Assembly: GCA_030737835.1 (NCBI GenBank)
Contig: CM060853.1
Location: forward strand, 15,248,895-15,312,894
Source: Acorus gramineus
Lineage: Eukaryota > Streptophyta > Magnoliopsida > Acorales > Acoraceae
Length of the DNA: 64,000 nucleotides
Direction of reading: 5' to 3'
A program made the translations under genes and the position numbers. How positions within the stretch are numbered: the stretch's first letter is position 1; every line of letters begins with the position of its first letter. Shown piece by piece: positions 11,174-23,511 of the stretch. The notes below the pieces were generated by a model. The model saw nothing but the letters and a program-made list of their open reading frames with translations. It had not been told where the DNA came from and searched no databases.

Positions 11174-12146
11174 CACTACATGAAAATTGAGTATTTGCGA
11201 TGATTTTGTGGTGGTTTGAGCAGGGCCGCAATAGCGTGTCGTAAAAATGAGTGGTGGTTTTTGAACCACTGAAAAAGGATTTTTGCGACAGTTTGACCAC
11301 TTGCCACAAAACAGGGTGTTTTTGTCACAGGATAAGTTTTAGTCGCAAAAAAGATTTTACAACTGATACAATACAACCTTCCCAAATTGATCTACTTTGG
11401 TTATTTGCAACAGCCCTAAACTGTCACAAATAAATTTTTTTTTACTAAATTGTCACTATATTAGACAATTTGTATATCATTCTGTTGATATCGTCAATGA
11501 TGGATAGAAAATAATAAAATACAAATTTGAAACAATAACTATATAAAAAGAAATTAAGACATCAACACAATATAACAAACAAGATAACAAAGAATCAAAT
11601 ATTATCTTCAAATCACCAACAGTATTCATCCCCAGTCCTTCTCCATCACTCCAAGGACATATACAAAATATAAAAAAATATCATAACAACACTGAGGAAT
11701 TTAGTACAAAATTTGCATCAACCAAGTCACCATTTGATAACGCTCTCTTAAAACTAGTCTCCAAAAGTCTTGTTGATATAGAAGGGCTATAGGGATCGCG
11801 TTGTTTTGCAGATATTGCCAAGTCAAGGCTGTAGAGAGCCACTTCTTTAGTTGTATTGACAGTACATAATTTTAAGATAAATGTTTTGTTATTCACTGAA
11901 GAAACATGGTTGAATAGTCTCTACTAATTAAACGGAAATAATATTGGGAGTAGTAATGCATAAAATCACCTCCAACTTCACATTCTTGTCTTTTTGTCTT
12001 TATGATTATGGGAATAGTAATCCATGAAGACACACTGATCATGGACTGGGTGAGAGCAGCTTATAGCAAACACAAATAATTTTATTTGCGATGGTATTAG
12101 TTACTGTCGCCAAAAAAAGGCAGTAAACGTTACTTTTTTTGTAGTG
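11174..12146. mobile_element. Non-autonomous CACTA (En/Spm) transposon, 973 bp
   Basis: It starts CACTACATGAAAA, ends TTTTTTTGTAGTG, and is flanked by the 3-bp duplication TGG (11171-11173 and 12147-12149): the hallmarks of CACTA elements. Subterminal motifs of the TTTGCGAY/GTCGCAAA type occur several times in both orientations near both ends (about 11195-11360 and 12085-12120), as expected for transposase-binding sites. No transposase frame is present, so mobility would need an enzyme supplied in trans. Confidence 0.9.
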
Positions 12147-12332
12147 TGGGAAGGGCCTGAGCCTTTTTTTTTTTTTTTTTTTTTGGCTCTAGCTCGGCTT
12201 GGGCCTGGGTGCCAGGGCCCTGTTTTCAAGGTCTAGGATGATGGCCCGAAACGGGCCGTTGCCGATGCCTAGGTACATGTAATGTTTGATGCAAGAAGTT
12301 GAGACAATGACAACTTTGTAGTAACAATCTTA

Positions 12333-12564
12333 GGGTCCGTTTGGATACGAGTTTAACTAGATTCTGCATTTGACAAGCTAAAATTTTTCAAACTTAGATC
12401 CAAACATATTTTCAGCGTTTAGCTTTTCAAACTACAATATTTCTTTTTAAGCAAAAAAAAATCTTACGGTTGAAAATCCAATAAAATATAGTTTTTCAAA
12501 AACTGAGCTTAAAACATAAGATTTTAAGAATTTCAGTGTTTTTAACCTCCATCCAAACACACTA
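12333..12564. mobile_element. MITE, Tourist/Harbinger-like, family A copy 1
   Basis: 232 bp between TTA duplications (12330-12332 and 12565-12567). The inverted ends are GGGTCCGTTTGGAT and ATCCAAACACACTA. The sub-ends (GTTTAACTAGATTCTGC; AAGCTAAAATTTTTCAAAC) match the element at 49420-49648. Confidence 0.75.
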
Positions 12565-12567
12565 TTA

Positions 12568-13164
12568 GAAGGGGTAACAACCATATTTTTTTGCTAGCTA
12601 AAACAAGATCACCCTAGTAAGTTTAAACTTTTTTGAATTTGTGCATTTACTTTTACAAAAAGAATGAAATATTTATATTCAAATGAGTTAAATATTATTT
12701 TTTTATCATCAAATCAGATGCTAACTTAATAATAAATTTGATGCTGCAGAGATGCCTGTGAATCAATGCCTAGGATGTGATGGAAAAGGAGTGTGTGTAT
12801 ATTTTTTTTTAAATATATATATTAATTAATACATGAACGCAAGTGGAGCTAGAAGATTTATATACATACACATACATTAATCTTCTACTTTGCGGATCAA
12901 CTCCAGCTATATGATTTGCTCAAAAATACCATATCTCCAGATCTTGGAGATGGGATAGTACATCCAAATAAGCACACCCTTTTGTTTGATCAATGATTTT
13001 CTATTGCTTTTGTATGAACCCAGCTTTATCTTTCCAAATCCATCAATGCTCTTTTGGACAGAATGAAGAATAACTTGTCCTGGACACAAAGGATCATGGG
13101 GCCACCATACATAGGATACCCCCCACTACCTTCCACAAAAACAACTTAACACATTCATTTTCAT

Positions 13165-13202
<38 letters not shown>

Positions 13203-13517
13203 TGATATAATATATGACAAAAAAGACATGATACAAATATCAGTTACATGAGATGCTTATCTGAGAATTAAAGCCACACCCACTTAAAACCAGATTGAAA
13301 GCAACCAAGCCACCAACTTTTCTTTCCCATGAGTGCGCAATCGACATTGGTCACCAGCACCCAATGTTCATCTACAAGAGGCACCCACCATAAATAAACT
13401 CTATTCAGACACCAACAGAGAGTACTACTTCACATGCCTGTTTCTTCTTCTTTCCCCTCACCAACTTATTCTCTATTATCATTCGATTTATAGAGTTCGA
13501 CGTGGCGTGTTATGTTC
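12568..13517. other. Intergenic stretch, including SULTR 3' flank
   Basis: No convincing gene. It contains a pure (AG)n microsatellite at 13168-13200. The part nearest 13518 should hold the 3' UTR and polyadenylation site of the minus-strand sulfate transporter gene. Confidence 0.4.
13168..13200. repeat. (AG)n microsatellite
   Basis: Uninterrupted AG dinucleotides, about 16 units. Confidence 0.95.
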
Positions 13518-16500
13518 TTAGGCCTCCTCCAATGCCTTTGGAGCACATGTCATGACGGCTTCTCCTACTGTAAGGAAGATCTTATCTTGACCAATGATTT
13601 CTGTGAATTTGGATGCGACGAGCTTGTCCATTACAGCTCTTCCTGGATTGGATAGAACAAGCTGGTTTCATACAAAATCAAATATGAGCTTGTAAGTAAC
13701 TTTATCCAATCTTTACTTGACTTATTGATTCATATGTTTATTTATCAAGTAAAGGTGTATTAGCATACTTGGATTTCTCGCTTCTGAAGACTATTAAACA
13801 ACTCTTCCAGGGCATGAATGCCACTCGTATCAATGTCTGTCACAGCTGAAACAAACAGGAAGAACTGTCAAGACTTCATGTCTAGACCACTGAAATAGAT
13901 ATATGGGCTAGTGACACAGAACATGAATTGACTATATAGAGAATAGGTGCTCTTGTGAATAAGAATTTTTCACTTACGTGACAACTCCACTATCAAGAAC
14001 TGAATTCTTGGTAGGTCTTTCTGTTTTAGTTGCTCTTCTTCATCTGTAAGCCATCTCAATATCCTGTGAGGAGGTAGTTGATTAGGGTCAGTGACTTAAA
14101 ATTCAAGAACTAGCATATGATGCCCATTTAAGAGAATGTAGTGTCAACTTAGAATAAAATTCAATTGTGTAAAAATTAATAAATAGAACTAAAATAGTCC
14201 AAACCTCTCCTTGACATAGTTGGAATTCGAGAAGTAGATAGCTGAATCGACCCTCACGACCATTACACCAGGAACTCTTGTTGCTTCTGGATATTGTTCT
14301 ATGTTTCTATAGATGTTAGTTCTTGGGAGATTCCCAAGTATGGCTGTTCTAGGTCTTGTCACTTGCAGAAGTATCTTTGCAAATGATATTGAAACCTGTC
14401 ATAAGACAACATGACAGTTAAAACTTATGAACCTTTAGATATCAAGCAAACGATTGAACATTCACCAATGCGCTTACAGCGATCAAGAGCCCGATTTCAA
14501 CTGAATAAAACACGACCCCGAGGAAAGCCCCCATGCACGCAATGAAGTCAAACTTATCAATCTTCCAAATAAGGATCGCAGCGTTGTAGTCTATGAGGCC
14601 CATCACAGCATTTATAATGATTGCAGCAAGGATCGCATTAGGTGTGTATTTAAACAATGGTGTAATAACTAGCAATGTTAGCAAGACGACTAGCGACATC
14701 ACAATGTTGGAGACCGATGTGTTGCAGCCAGCCATATAATTTACAGCAGATCGAGAGAAAGAACCTGAAACAGAGGAACCAAAAGTCTGAGCATGCATGA
14801 ATTTCAGTATATTATATAGTTCATGTGTGTTAGATGCATTGAATGCTATTAACTGATACATTACCAGTAGCAACATAACAAGAAGTCATCGAACCAACGA
14901 TGTTCATCACTCCTAAGGCCACCATTTCTTTGTTTCCATCAATCTGATAGTCCTTCATGGAAGCGAAGGTCCTTCCAATTGCTACGGCTTCCTGAGATAG
15001 TGATAACACAATTAGCTCTTGTAAATGCAAATCTATATCTAAACAGGGGATTTAGAATTACCGTTAGAGCTATCATGCCAGCCACAGAGCCGATCCGAAA
15101 ACCCTTCAACGCGTATGAGCCAGAGAAGTGGATTTCATTTACTGATGTTGGGTTGATGCCTTTCTTGATTTTTTTCACCTTTCATAAGCAAGTTAAAGAT
15201 TTAGATTTCACAATCACTGGTAGGAATTCATTCAAATTTGGTACTTACAATCTGAACACCGTGTTTGTCTGCCCTAGTGATATACACGAAAAAGGTTGAT
15301 AAGACGACGGAGATCAATGGAGCAATAGCAGACACCCAAAAGAGACTCCTCTTCTTCTTTCCCTGCTCAAATTAATTAGTACATGAAAAGCTTTCATTAG
15401 AAATGAAAGTCCATAAGAAATATATAGAATAACAATGATAATAAAGACTTACAATGTACTTTGTGAACAGAAGGAAAGCCAAAAATACTGATCCTATGAG
15501 TATAGTTTGCCAGTTCCACTGTAAAAACAGCAAATTATCAATATATAGGCTAATGGAAAACAAGTTTGTGATATGTATATATATAAAAAAGGTACATGGA
15601 ACCCACCCCGTGATGTACATTTTTAAAAACAGACTCCATGACATTTATAATATCGGTCTTCTTAGTAAATGTTTTAATGCCAAGGAATCCTTTGAGTTGC
15701 TGAAGTGCAATTGTGATGGCTGCCCCACCCATGAATCCAACAATGGCAGCATGAGAGAGGAAGTCAATCAAAAAGCCCAATCTGGAAAACAATGAACAGA
15801 ACAATATGATGATATAATTAGCATACATTGGAAGTAACAAATGATAGTCACTCGCATAGTCGTGAATCTTGCGAAATACCTGAGAAACCCAAGTACTGCT
15901 TGGGTGACACCAGCAAAGAATGTTGCTGTGAATGCGAGCCGTCGATATTCGAACTTATTTTTTGGATCAATCTCATTTTGGAGAAGTGTGCCTAGAAGTA
16001 AGGAGACAACGGCCACGGGTCCAATGGCGATATCTCTTGAGCTTCCCATGATGGCATAAATCAATGGAGGAACAAAACTAGAGTCTGCAAATTATCATTA
16101 CAAAAAATTTCAGTAGAGCCCCATGGGATATCCAGGATGTTCCAAGGTAGACCAAGTTGAATTGGCATAATGTAACTTACATAGACCATATTGTGGGTCC
16201 AAATTTGCGAGTTTTGAATAGCCAATATCCTACATGAACAAAAAAAAATGTAGTTAGATTTTTCCAACACTTGCTTGGCCCCGCTTGAACTATCTCAAAA
16301 ATAGTTTTTTTCTTTATAAAAGCTGCTCTCAATTAGCTCTGTCATAAAAGCTATTCTCAATCTGTTTTTTTTTTCTTTCCATAAAAACTGTTTTGTTGAC
16401 TTTTAATTTTAAAAAAATGCTTTTAAACTGATTATACATTTGTTTGACAATGGAGCTGATTTTACCTGAGGAATGCATAGACTAGCTATGGTGAGACCTG

Positions 16501-16801
16501 CCATAATGTCTCCTTTAAACTTGTTGAAGTTGTAGTATCTCCCCCAGTCAAGAATAGGAAACAAGGCCCTTAGGCCTAGAACGATTTTCTTCGATCTTGG
16601 TTGGTCCTTGAAAGGCCGCAAGGGGTCGTCAGAGAAGAATGTTTCCTTCACTGTTTCGGTGAACTCTTTCGCAAGCTTCCTTCGAGGTGGCACTCCCACC
16701 TTATATACAGAATGTTGTTCATCTGCTTGAATGTGAATCGATGGTAGGTTGACAATGTCTGTTTCCTTTGTTCCAGCTTCATCTGAAACTGGATAACCCA
16801 T
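13518..16801 (-). CDS. High-affinity sulfate transporter, SULTR group 1-like (SLC26 family)
   Basis: Proton-coupled sulfate uptake across the plasma membrane. I spliced 13 exons: 16801-16466, 16229-16181, 16084-15880, 15781-15607, 15518-15453, 15362-15249, 15178-15062, 14991-14865, 14764-14478, 14395-14205, 14063-13978, 13845-13769, 13661-13518. All have GT-AG borders and matching phases and give 1974 nt, 657 aa, the normal length. The N terminus carries V-G-V-P-P and F-K-D-Q-P-R-S; the core has the SLC26 signature ([30 protein letters not shown]) and about 10-12 hydrophobic segments; the C-terminal STAS domain has [13 protein letters not shown]. The wording is closest to group 1 transporters as I remember them. 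CCATAG just before the ATG could be a 5' UTR acceptor. No lesion seen. Confidence 0.95.
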
Positions 16802-19360
16802 CTATGGCCAATACAGATGAGATGGGCAGCCTACTTTCACTCAAGAAGTGAATTGGACAATCCAATATCACCTATATAACAATATATCACATGGAAAACT
16901 TAGAGAAGAAAAATCTCATGAAGCACATCAGTTAAGCAAGTCTCAATCAACAATTTCATTTAAAGAGTTTGGGCAAAGATATAAAAAGCATAGACTGAAA
17001 ATGAGCATATCTTTTCATTTCCTTGGAACTACATTGAACAATCAGAAAAATCTTGAACTGACTGATTGTCCACAATGACACATGACTTGAGAAAATATAT
17101 TGGACAATATAATAATATAGATTAAGAATTATAGTTCTCCAGCATTCAAAACATGCATTAGAAACCAACTGGATCGACTACTCACAGAGAATGTCAGGCC
17201 AGATGCTTCTCCACAAATTGTGGGACTACCCAAAGTTGTTTTTTTCATATATATAGCTTTAAAAACAATGGCAAGTCAAATTTCTCATCTTGAACAAAGT
17301 CACAACAATGTGTGTGAATGTGGGTCATAAGCTATACCATATACATAATCAAGAAAACAAGCAGAGTCAAGACAATTATTCAATGATCCATTACTAGTCA
17401 GTACAACAATGTGAGGAGACTTGTCCGGCGGAGGCCTGCGTTCGTAAAGCAAAAGTGATGCACTACTTCCAGTCACCGCATCGATCAATCCGAAACGCAC
17501 TTTCGATGGTTTAAATTGTTGCTTTTACATAGATTGAATCATAATATATGCCACGCCTAATATTTCTAGGTAGTTCTTTAAGTCATTGGGGGAGAAAGTA
17601 AAATTGATAAAACAGAATAACCCATTTCATTATACATGAATCACAACTTAAAAGAATACAAGAGGTAAAATCTAAATGAATGGAATAAAAACAAACACAT
17701 GAAGCACTTTAATCAACAATAGATAGATTATCAATCCATAAATTTTTTAAAATTCATCATATTGTTCTACTAAACTTTGACTAAACAAGAATGTATAATA
17801 CAATAAAATAAATTAAAATTTTAATTTAAATGAAAAAAAGTAGAAAAATTGATTGTTTATACCTTCTCAGGTGTAAAAAAGCAACCATAGATGGTGGCCA
17901 GAAACAGTGCTTCCCGCAAAAGCGTCCTTCAAACTATCAAAAAGAGATTTTATAAGATTCTCCACCAAAAATAAATAATCACTTTTGTTTTTTTTTAAAA
18001 AGACGTGGGTGTATAAATGAATTTTTTTTAAAATCAAATAGAGGAAGAAAAAACAGCATTCAACGTGTGTCATCTAATTAAATTTAAAGACGTCCAGGTT
18101 CAATGAACCTGTAAATCCTCCAATGTCAGCCCTTCGTTTTCCAGGACTTCTGGAAAGGCCAAAGTCAAAAGTTATTTCGTGGGATCTAAATATTTTTGAA
18201 ACTTTTTTTTGTTGAAAGTGGTGAATCACTTTTGACTTTTTCTGCATTACAACAAAATGATGAAAGGTATTACAACAAAATAGATAGATTAGACTAATAA
18301 AAGATCCCACGAAATAACACGGAAAGACTAGTCCACGCGACCAATAATGGGAACTATGTCTGATTAGTATTAAAAATATAAATATAAAAGAATGGGGAGA
18401 TAATAAGATAAGATTAAATTTTTCAATATTATTTTTCCTATAAAAGATAATTAGTATTAGATACCAGTTATAATATATTAACTGCGACGTGCGAACCTAC
18501 CCTCTAGAAGAATTTGAACTAATATTAAAAAAACAAAAAAAAATTAATTTTCAAATAGGATCAGAGGAATATTTTATATAAATTTTCAATAAAAAACTTG
18601 TTAGAGAAACTTTGTGATTTGAATTGCAACTATCAAACGCAGACCGGCGTTTGTAATTCCACTTGGGAATCAAATGTCATCTTCACTGTTCCAGAGTACT
18701 CCAAAGTCCATTTTCTGATTGACACTAGTTTATAATGAGGTGGCCTATAAAACCAAATATAGTTTTGGTGGGTAATATCATTTTCTTATACCAAGTTCCT
18801 CTCTCATGAATCCAGCGGGAAACATCATTAATTGTTACAAAATTTCAGTTACATGCAGTATAGTATGTGTGTATATTACATTCAGTACAGTATGCATGTG
18901 CACATTTATAAATCATAATGAATAAATAAGATGAAGATATAAAAATAATTAAACAAACTTTCAAATAGTGTTGGAAATTTGGGACAATGGAAGATGACAT
19001 AGTACTCTTGAAACTCTTTTTCGTATAGGGCTGATGATGCTAAATCATAATAGAAGAGATAGATGTAATTGTCAAGTGCGTCTCTAAAACACCTAATACG
19101 TGCACACCCTACATCAAAGGTCCTCATAAGGTGTCCACTAAAAACAATTCATTATAGTGCATAAAACACATCTTATGAATCCTCAAAACTTTTTCTCAAA
19201 CTTTCAATGTGAAGACTAAAAAATAACATCACTTTTCATCTTTCCCATAAAACCACCCAAACCCAAACTTTTGTATATTTTGAAAACATCCAACATGGAG
19301 GTGATTAGACTATTTGTATTAGCTTTGAAATTTTAAAAAATGTACTAAAATCATCCAGGC
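16802..19360. other. Sulfate transporter 5' flank and AT-rich intergenic DNA
   Basis: It should contain the promoter and possibly a 5' UTR intron of the transporter gene. Three short minus-strand frames (17300-17500, 17867-18073, 18074-18310) have mildly protein-like composition, for example R-R-P-P-P-D-K-S-P-H-I-V-V-L, but match no family I know and do not join into a model. They could be remnants of a lost gene or chance. Confidence 0.35.
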
Positions 19361-19363
19361 TAA

Positions 19364-19592
19364 GGTAGCGTTTCGTTCTGCAATTAAACAACTTTTGTGT
19401 TTATAAGAAGTTAGTTCTGCAACCGTTCAATCAAACAATTTTGCAATTGTAGATTTCTGTAGGTAGACTTTAGACAAATAGTGTCAAAAACTGCGATTGA
19501 AGAAAGCTAGGGGAGCCAGCTTCCTGCATAAACAGTTTCAAACCCAACGTTTGTAGAATATCAGTTTTAGAATCTTGTTACTAAACACTACC
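19364..19592. mobile_element. MITE, Harbinger-like, family B copy 1
   Basis: 229 bp between TAA duplications (19361-19363 and 19593-19595). The ends GGTAGCGTTT and AAACACTACC are inverted. Internal text (GTTAGTTCTGCAA; AAACTGCGATTGAAGAAAGCTA) recurs in the two copies at 20613-21053. Confidence 0.8.
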
Positions 19593-20612
19593 TAAATAGA
19601 TATGTAAAGGTTCTACAGGGTTCAATGGACCTAAGGCCGATAGGTACGGAAGGTATCCAATCGGCGATTTTTTCCAAATTTGTGACTTTTGCTAGAAGAG
19701 GTGGAAGCACAGACAAGATGGGGAACTATAAATTCTAAACCCTGCAAGTCTTGAGGGATACTCAATTTCATTTCACAGGTACTCTATAACCATTGTTGGG
19801 GGAAATATAAAATTTTCACATGAAGATTTGGATATTAATTGAGCTTTCTATGTGTTAAAAAAATATGAAAATAAAAGACACTCAAGAATACAAGTCAGCT
19901 GTGAAACTTCAATATAATATTATAATACCTGAAACAGAGAGAGAAAATCCAAGCCAACTATTAACAACTTCAGGTATAATATCACAAATGGTATTTTAAA
20001 AACAAAATTTGGAATAGATGAGGAAGAATCACATGATTTGAAGACTGGAATTGGGTTTTATTGAACAGCATAATTTAAAAGGAGATTCAGATCAATCAAT
20101 TCATTGGAAGAATATATTAAACAAGAAATTGAGGTGAACAAAATTCTAGTACCTACCAGTCAATCCTCATCAATCTTTACGACACTCTCCGATGCTACCA
20201 AAAACTGAAGTGAAATGATCAGGGACCTCCATCCATTAAAAACATATTTGGAGAGAGCACACAAGATGGAAGTTCAGCTATCAGAAAGCTTTCAAAGACT
20301 AGGAGTGAGGGAGGGTTTTCTGATCAGACCAATAAGAACAGACAAAAACACCATGACTTGTACCTTCTCCCAGTCTTTTTCGTGGATTATTCTATGTTCA
20401 CCGTCTTCCAGTCTTTTATTACGCTGAAAATTCATTGATGGTGTTGTTCATTAAATGCATGGGTTCCTGTTGGTCCTCGACTGCTTGTTGAATCGGTCCA
20501 AGCTAGCATTTATATTCAGTACCATTCATGTCGCGTTTTAGGTATGTCCCATGTTTGAATTTTTTTTTAAAATTTTAATTATCATTTATAATACCTGGCC
20601 ATGAAACTTCGT

Positions 20613-20815
20613 TGAGCAGCATTTTTAGTCATGTGATTGGATAACTATTACATTTATAAATAATCGATTCTACAGTTGTACAATTAAATAGTTTGACAAT
20701 CACAACTTAAAACCTACTATTGGAGAATGCTGAGGGATGCAGTTTCCTACATAGTCAGTTTTAAATTTAGCATTTACAGAAAATCAATTTTGCAATCCCG
20801 CTACCAAACGCTACC
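20613..20815. mobile_element. MITE family B copy 2
   Basis: It matches copies 1 and 3 over its length; the right end AAACGCTACC is followed by TTA. The left end is diverged, so its exact start is uncertain. Confidence 0.7.
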
Positions 20816-20819
20816 TTAA

Positions 20820-21053
20820 GGCAGTGTTTGAGTATGTGATTGAATAACTTTTGTGTTTGTAGAAAACTAGTTCTGTAATTGTGCAACCAAACAATTTTGC
20901 AATCGCAGTTTTCAGCTGCATATAGATTTTAATCAAATAGTATCCAAAAGCTGCGATTGGAGAAAGCTAATGAAAGACAACTTTCTATAGAATCAGTTTT
21001 AAACTCAGCGCCTGCAAAAAATCAATTTTCTATTCCTGCTACCAAACGCTAGT
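20820..21053. mobile_element. MITE family B copy 3, abutting copy 2
   Basis: It begins GGCAGTGTTTGAG straight after the TTAA that follows copy 2 and ends near AAACGCTAGTG. It contains the same internal wording as copy 1 (CTGCGATTGGAGAAAGCTA). One insertion has landed at or next to the target duplication of the other. Confidence 0.75.
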
Positions 21054-22788
21054 GATTCTCTACTCATAAGTTGGTTCATTATTAGATGGATCATATGATC
21101 AACTTGCTATGTGTTAGTTTTCAGTAAGATTAATCAAACAATGTGGTTCATTCTGCGAGAGAGTAAAAATCCTTTTAGCTCCTTGAGTTCTTGTAAACTT
21201 CTTTGAAATCTATATTACCCCTTCACTTTTCCTTAAAGTCATATAACCTTTTCCTGAAAGTCATATAACCTCGTGAAAACGCTTATGTTAGATGATCTAA
21301 CATAAATTGAGAGGTATTTTAAGAATTCAATTGAATAAGGGCACATTAGTCATTTTTTGTTGTCTTATACTTTTGGATAGAATTTAAAAAATGGTTGATT
21401 TGATTATTTCTAAGTTTTAAAGATTTTTTAGGTACATTTTCTTTTAAAATTTAATTTTTTTTTATTAAAACTACATTATTTTTTTGTGCTTTTGTGAAAA
21501 ATTGGAACCGTCCGGAGGTTTAGAAAAGAGTTTGAATTCAATATGATTAACATAAAAAAACATGATCTTAAAAAAAAATGCCAAAACATGTTTCCAATTG
21601 TATGCTGCCTTAACAGACGATGACTGGCTGAGACGGATAATACAAAATAGGCATATTTGGTATTGTTTTCTCTTAACAAAATAGGATTGCACATGTATTT
21701 ATCACCCTTTTTCTTTATGACACATATATTATTATAGCACAGTGTATAGAATAAAAAAAGTTTTTTAAAAATCTTAGTATATACTTTATTTTATATAATT
21801 ATATGTATTTTAATTTAATAGTGTATAATTTTATAAAAAGATAAATAAATGATGGACTATAGATGGGCTGTACTGAGACTGAATAAATCATTTTCCTTTT
21901 CCTTTCTCAAAGGATGAGCCCAACATTTTCCTTTTTCAAAAGAATAAAAAACAGAGAGATCCGATGCCTCTCGCTTTTTGGCTGGATAATCCATGGCCCA
22001 TCTTTTACTGGGCCGTGGAGGGCGATGCATTGCGAGCCCATATTTTATTTGCGCTCAGTATGATTTGAGGAGTGTTGTTACACTTATTTTTTTTCTCCGT
22101 CCAAAATATAGTTATATATACATTATTAAAAATCTAATAAAATATATATCTCGTTAGACGTTATATATACCTCATTAAATATTTTCTTATATTTACTAAA
22201 TATGTGTTCATTCATTTTGAAATGAAGAGGTATACACTTTTTATCAAAATGTATACTTCATTAGATGATGTTTACTGTTTACTATTTCATTAGTGGGTTC
22301 ATACACATGCTCTCGGTCATTTATGCGGTTCAAGCAGAGTGTATAATCTTTCAAGTATCTACCACACCCAGATTAGGGAAAGCAAAATAGAATGAATTCA
22401 AGTAAATGAATATATATTCATTTTTTATGGCTATTTATTTCTTTAAGATAAGTATATTCATAAAAAAAAATTTCAAAATATATTGAAACTGTAAAAAGAA
22501 ATGATGTGATTGGTCATCTTTGAGGATCATACTAGAGAATATACCATTGTGGGCCCAGGTCGGGTGGATTGGGTTTACGGGCTTCGAATCAAATGCTCAT
22601 CCCTTAATTTGCGGATTTGTGGGCTTCGGGATTCGGACAGCACCCTTATTGAATATGTATAAAAAAAAATGATATGTTTAGACCTATTACAATTGTTTTT
22701 TTTTTTTTAAGTCATACTCTTTAAATAAAATATATGCTATTATATGAAATGTAATTTATATTAAGATATATCAGTATATTTTTTTTGA
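21054..22788. other. AT-rich intergenic stretch with old repeats
   Basis: No gene. 21764-21850 repeats wording found near the right end of the TIR element at 60344-61411 (TAGTATATACTTTATTTTATATA), and 22660-22790 resembles that element's left end (TATATGCTATTATATGAAATG). Broken relatives of that element are therefore likely here. 22090-22290 resembles AT-rich sequence near 50300-50780 and 61440-61620. Confidence 0.4.
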
Positions 22789-23063
22789 GTTTTTTAGTTT
22801 TCAGTATCTGTAAACATACCTATTTAGGGATCGATCTCTCACTTCTTCATATTTTGGTTTTAATCCCTAGATTTAAAGGATATGTTCCTTTTTAGTCTCT
22901 CCTAGGGACTAAAAATAAAACCAAATAATTTAAGGATAGGTTCCTCCCAGGGATTAAAAAGGAACATATCTTTTAAATCTGGGAACTAAAACTAAAATAT
23001 GAAGAATTGAAGAATCGATCACTAAATACTATGGTTTATGGGGACTTAAAATAAAAATCCTAT
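22789..23063. mobile_element. Fold-back MITE, family C copy 1
   Basis: Two arms of about 85 bp (22821-22905 and 22945-23029) are reverse complements with few mismatches, for example CTTCATATTTTGGTTTTAAT against its complement near 23005. Weaker inverted similarity continues outward to about 22789 and 23063. There is no coding potential. A shortened copy lies at 48904-49063. Confidence 0.8.
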
Positions 23064-23156
23064 TTTTTTTTAAGTTAAATTTTTTTTTTTGTATCATATA
23101 CTATGATAGTCTCATACGCTATGATACATTATGATAGCTCAGTGTATACTACGTTA

Positions 23157-23238
23157 TCATAGCGCATGATGCTGTAAAACAAGATGTAATACATTATCAT
23201 AGTGCATGATGCTGCAAAACAAGATGTAAAACAGACTG
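23157..23238. repeat. 40-bp direct duplication
   Basis: Two adjacent copies of a unit beginning TTATCATAGYGCATGATGCT and ending AAAACAAGATGTAA, with three or four differences. Confidence 0.8.
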
Positions 23239-23511
23239 AGTGTATCAACGCTCTATGTATAAATAGTCTATCTGTTTAATTATTATACCATGCATCTTCC
23301 ACTATATAATAGAGAACACTGTGTATGTGAAGATTGATAGTTTGATTACATAATGAAGGTCATAATTATTGAAATAAATCTTGCTAATGACAATGTGGTT
23401 TTATTTGAAAAAAGTTAATATTGATCTTGCTCAATGTTAGACCAAGAACTTTCTATTACTCCAATCTTGATCCCCATTACTTTATTTTTAGTTAAATGAA
23501 ATGCCACATGC

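Noticed and set aside
17300-18310. Three short minus-strand frames upstream of the sulfate transporter
   Set aside because: They cannot be joined with consistent splice phases and match no family; kept only as a remark in the intergenic entry.
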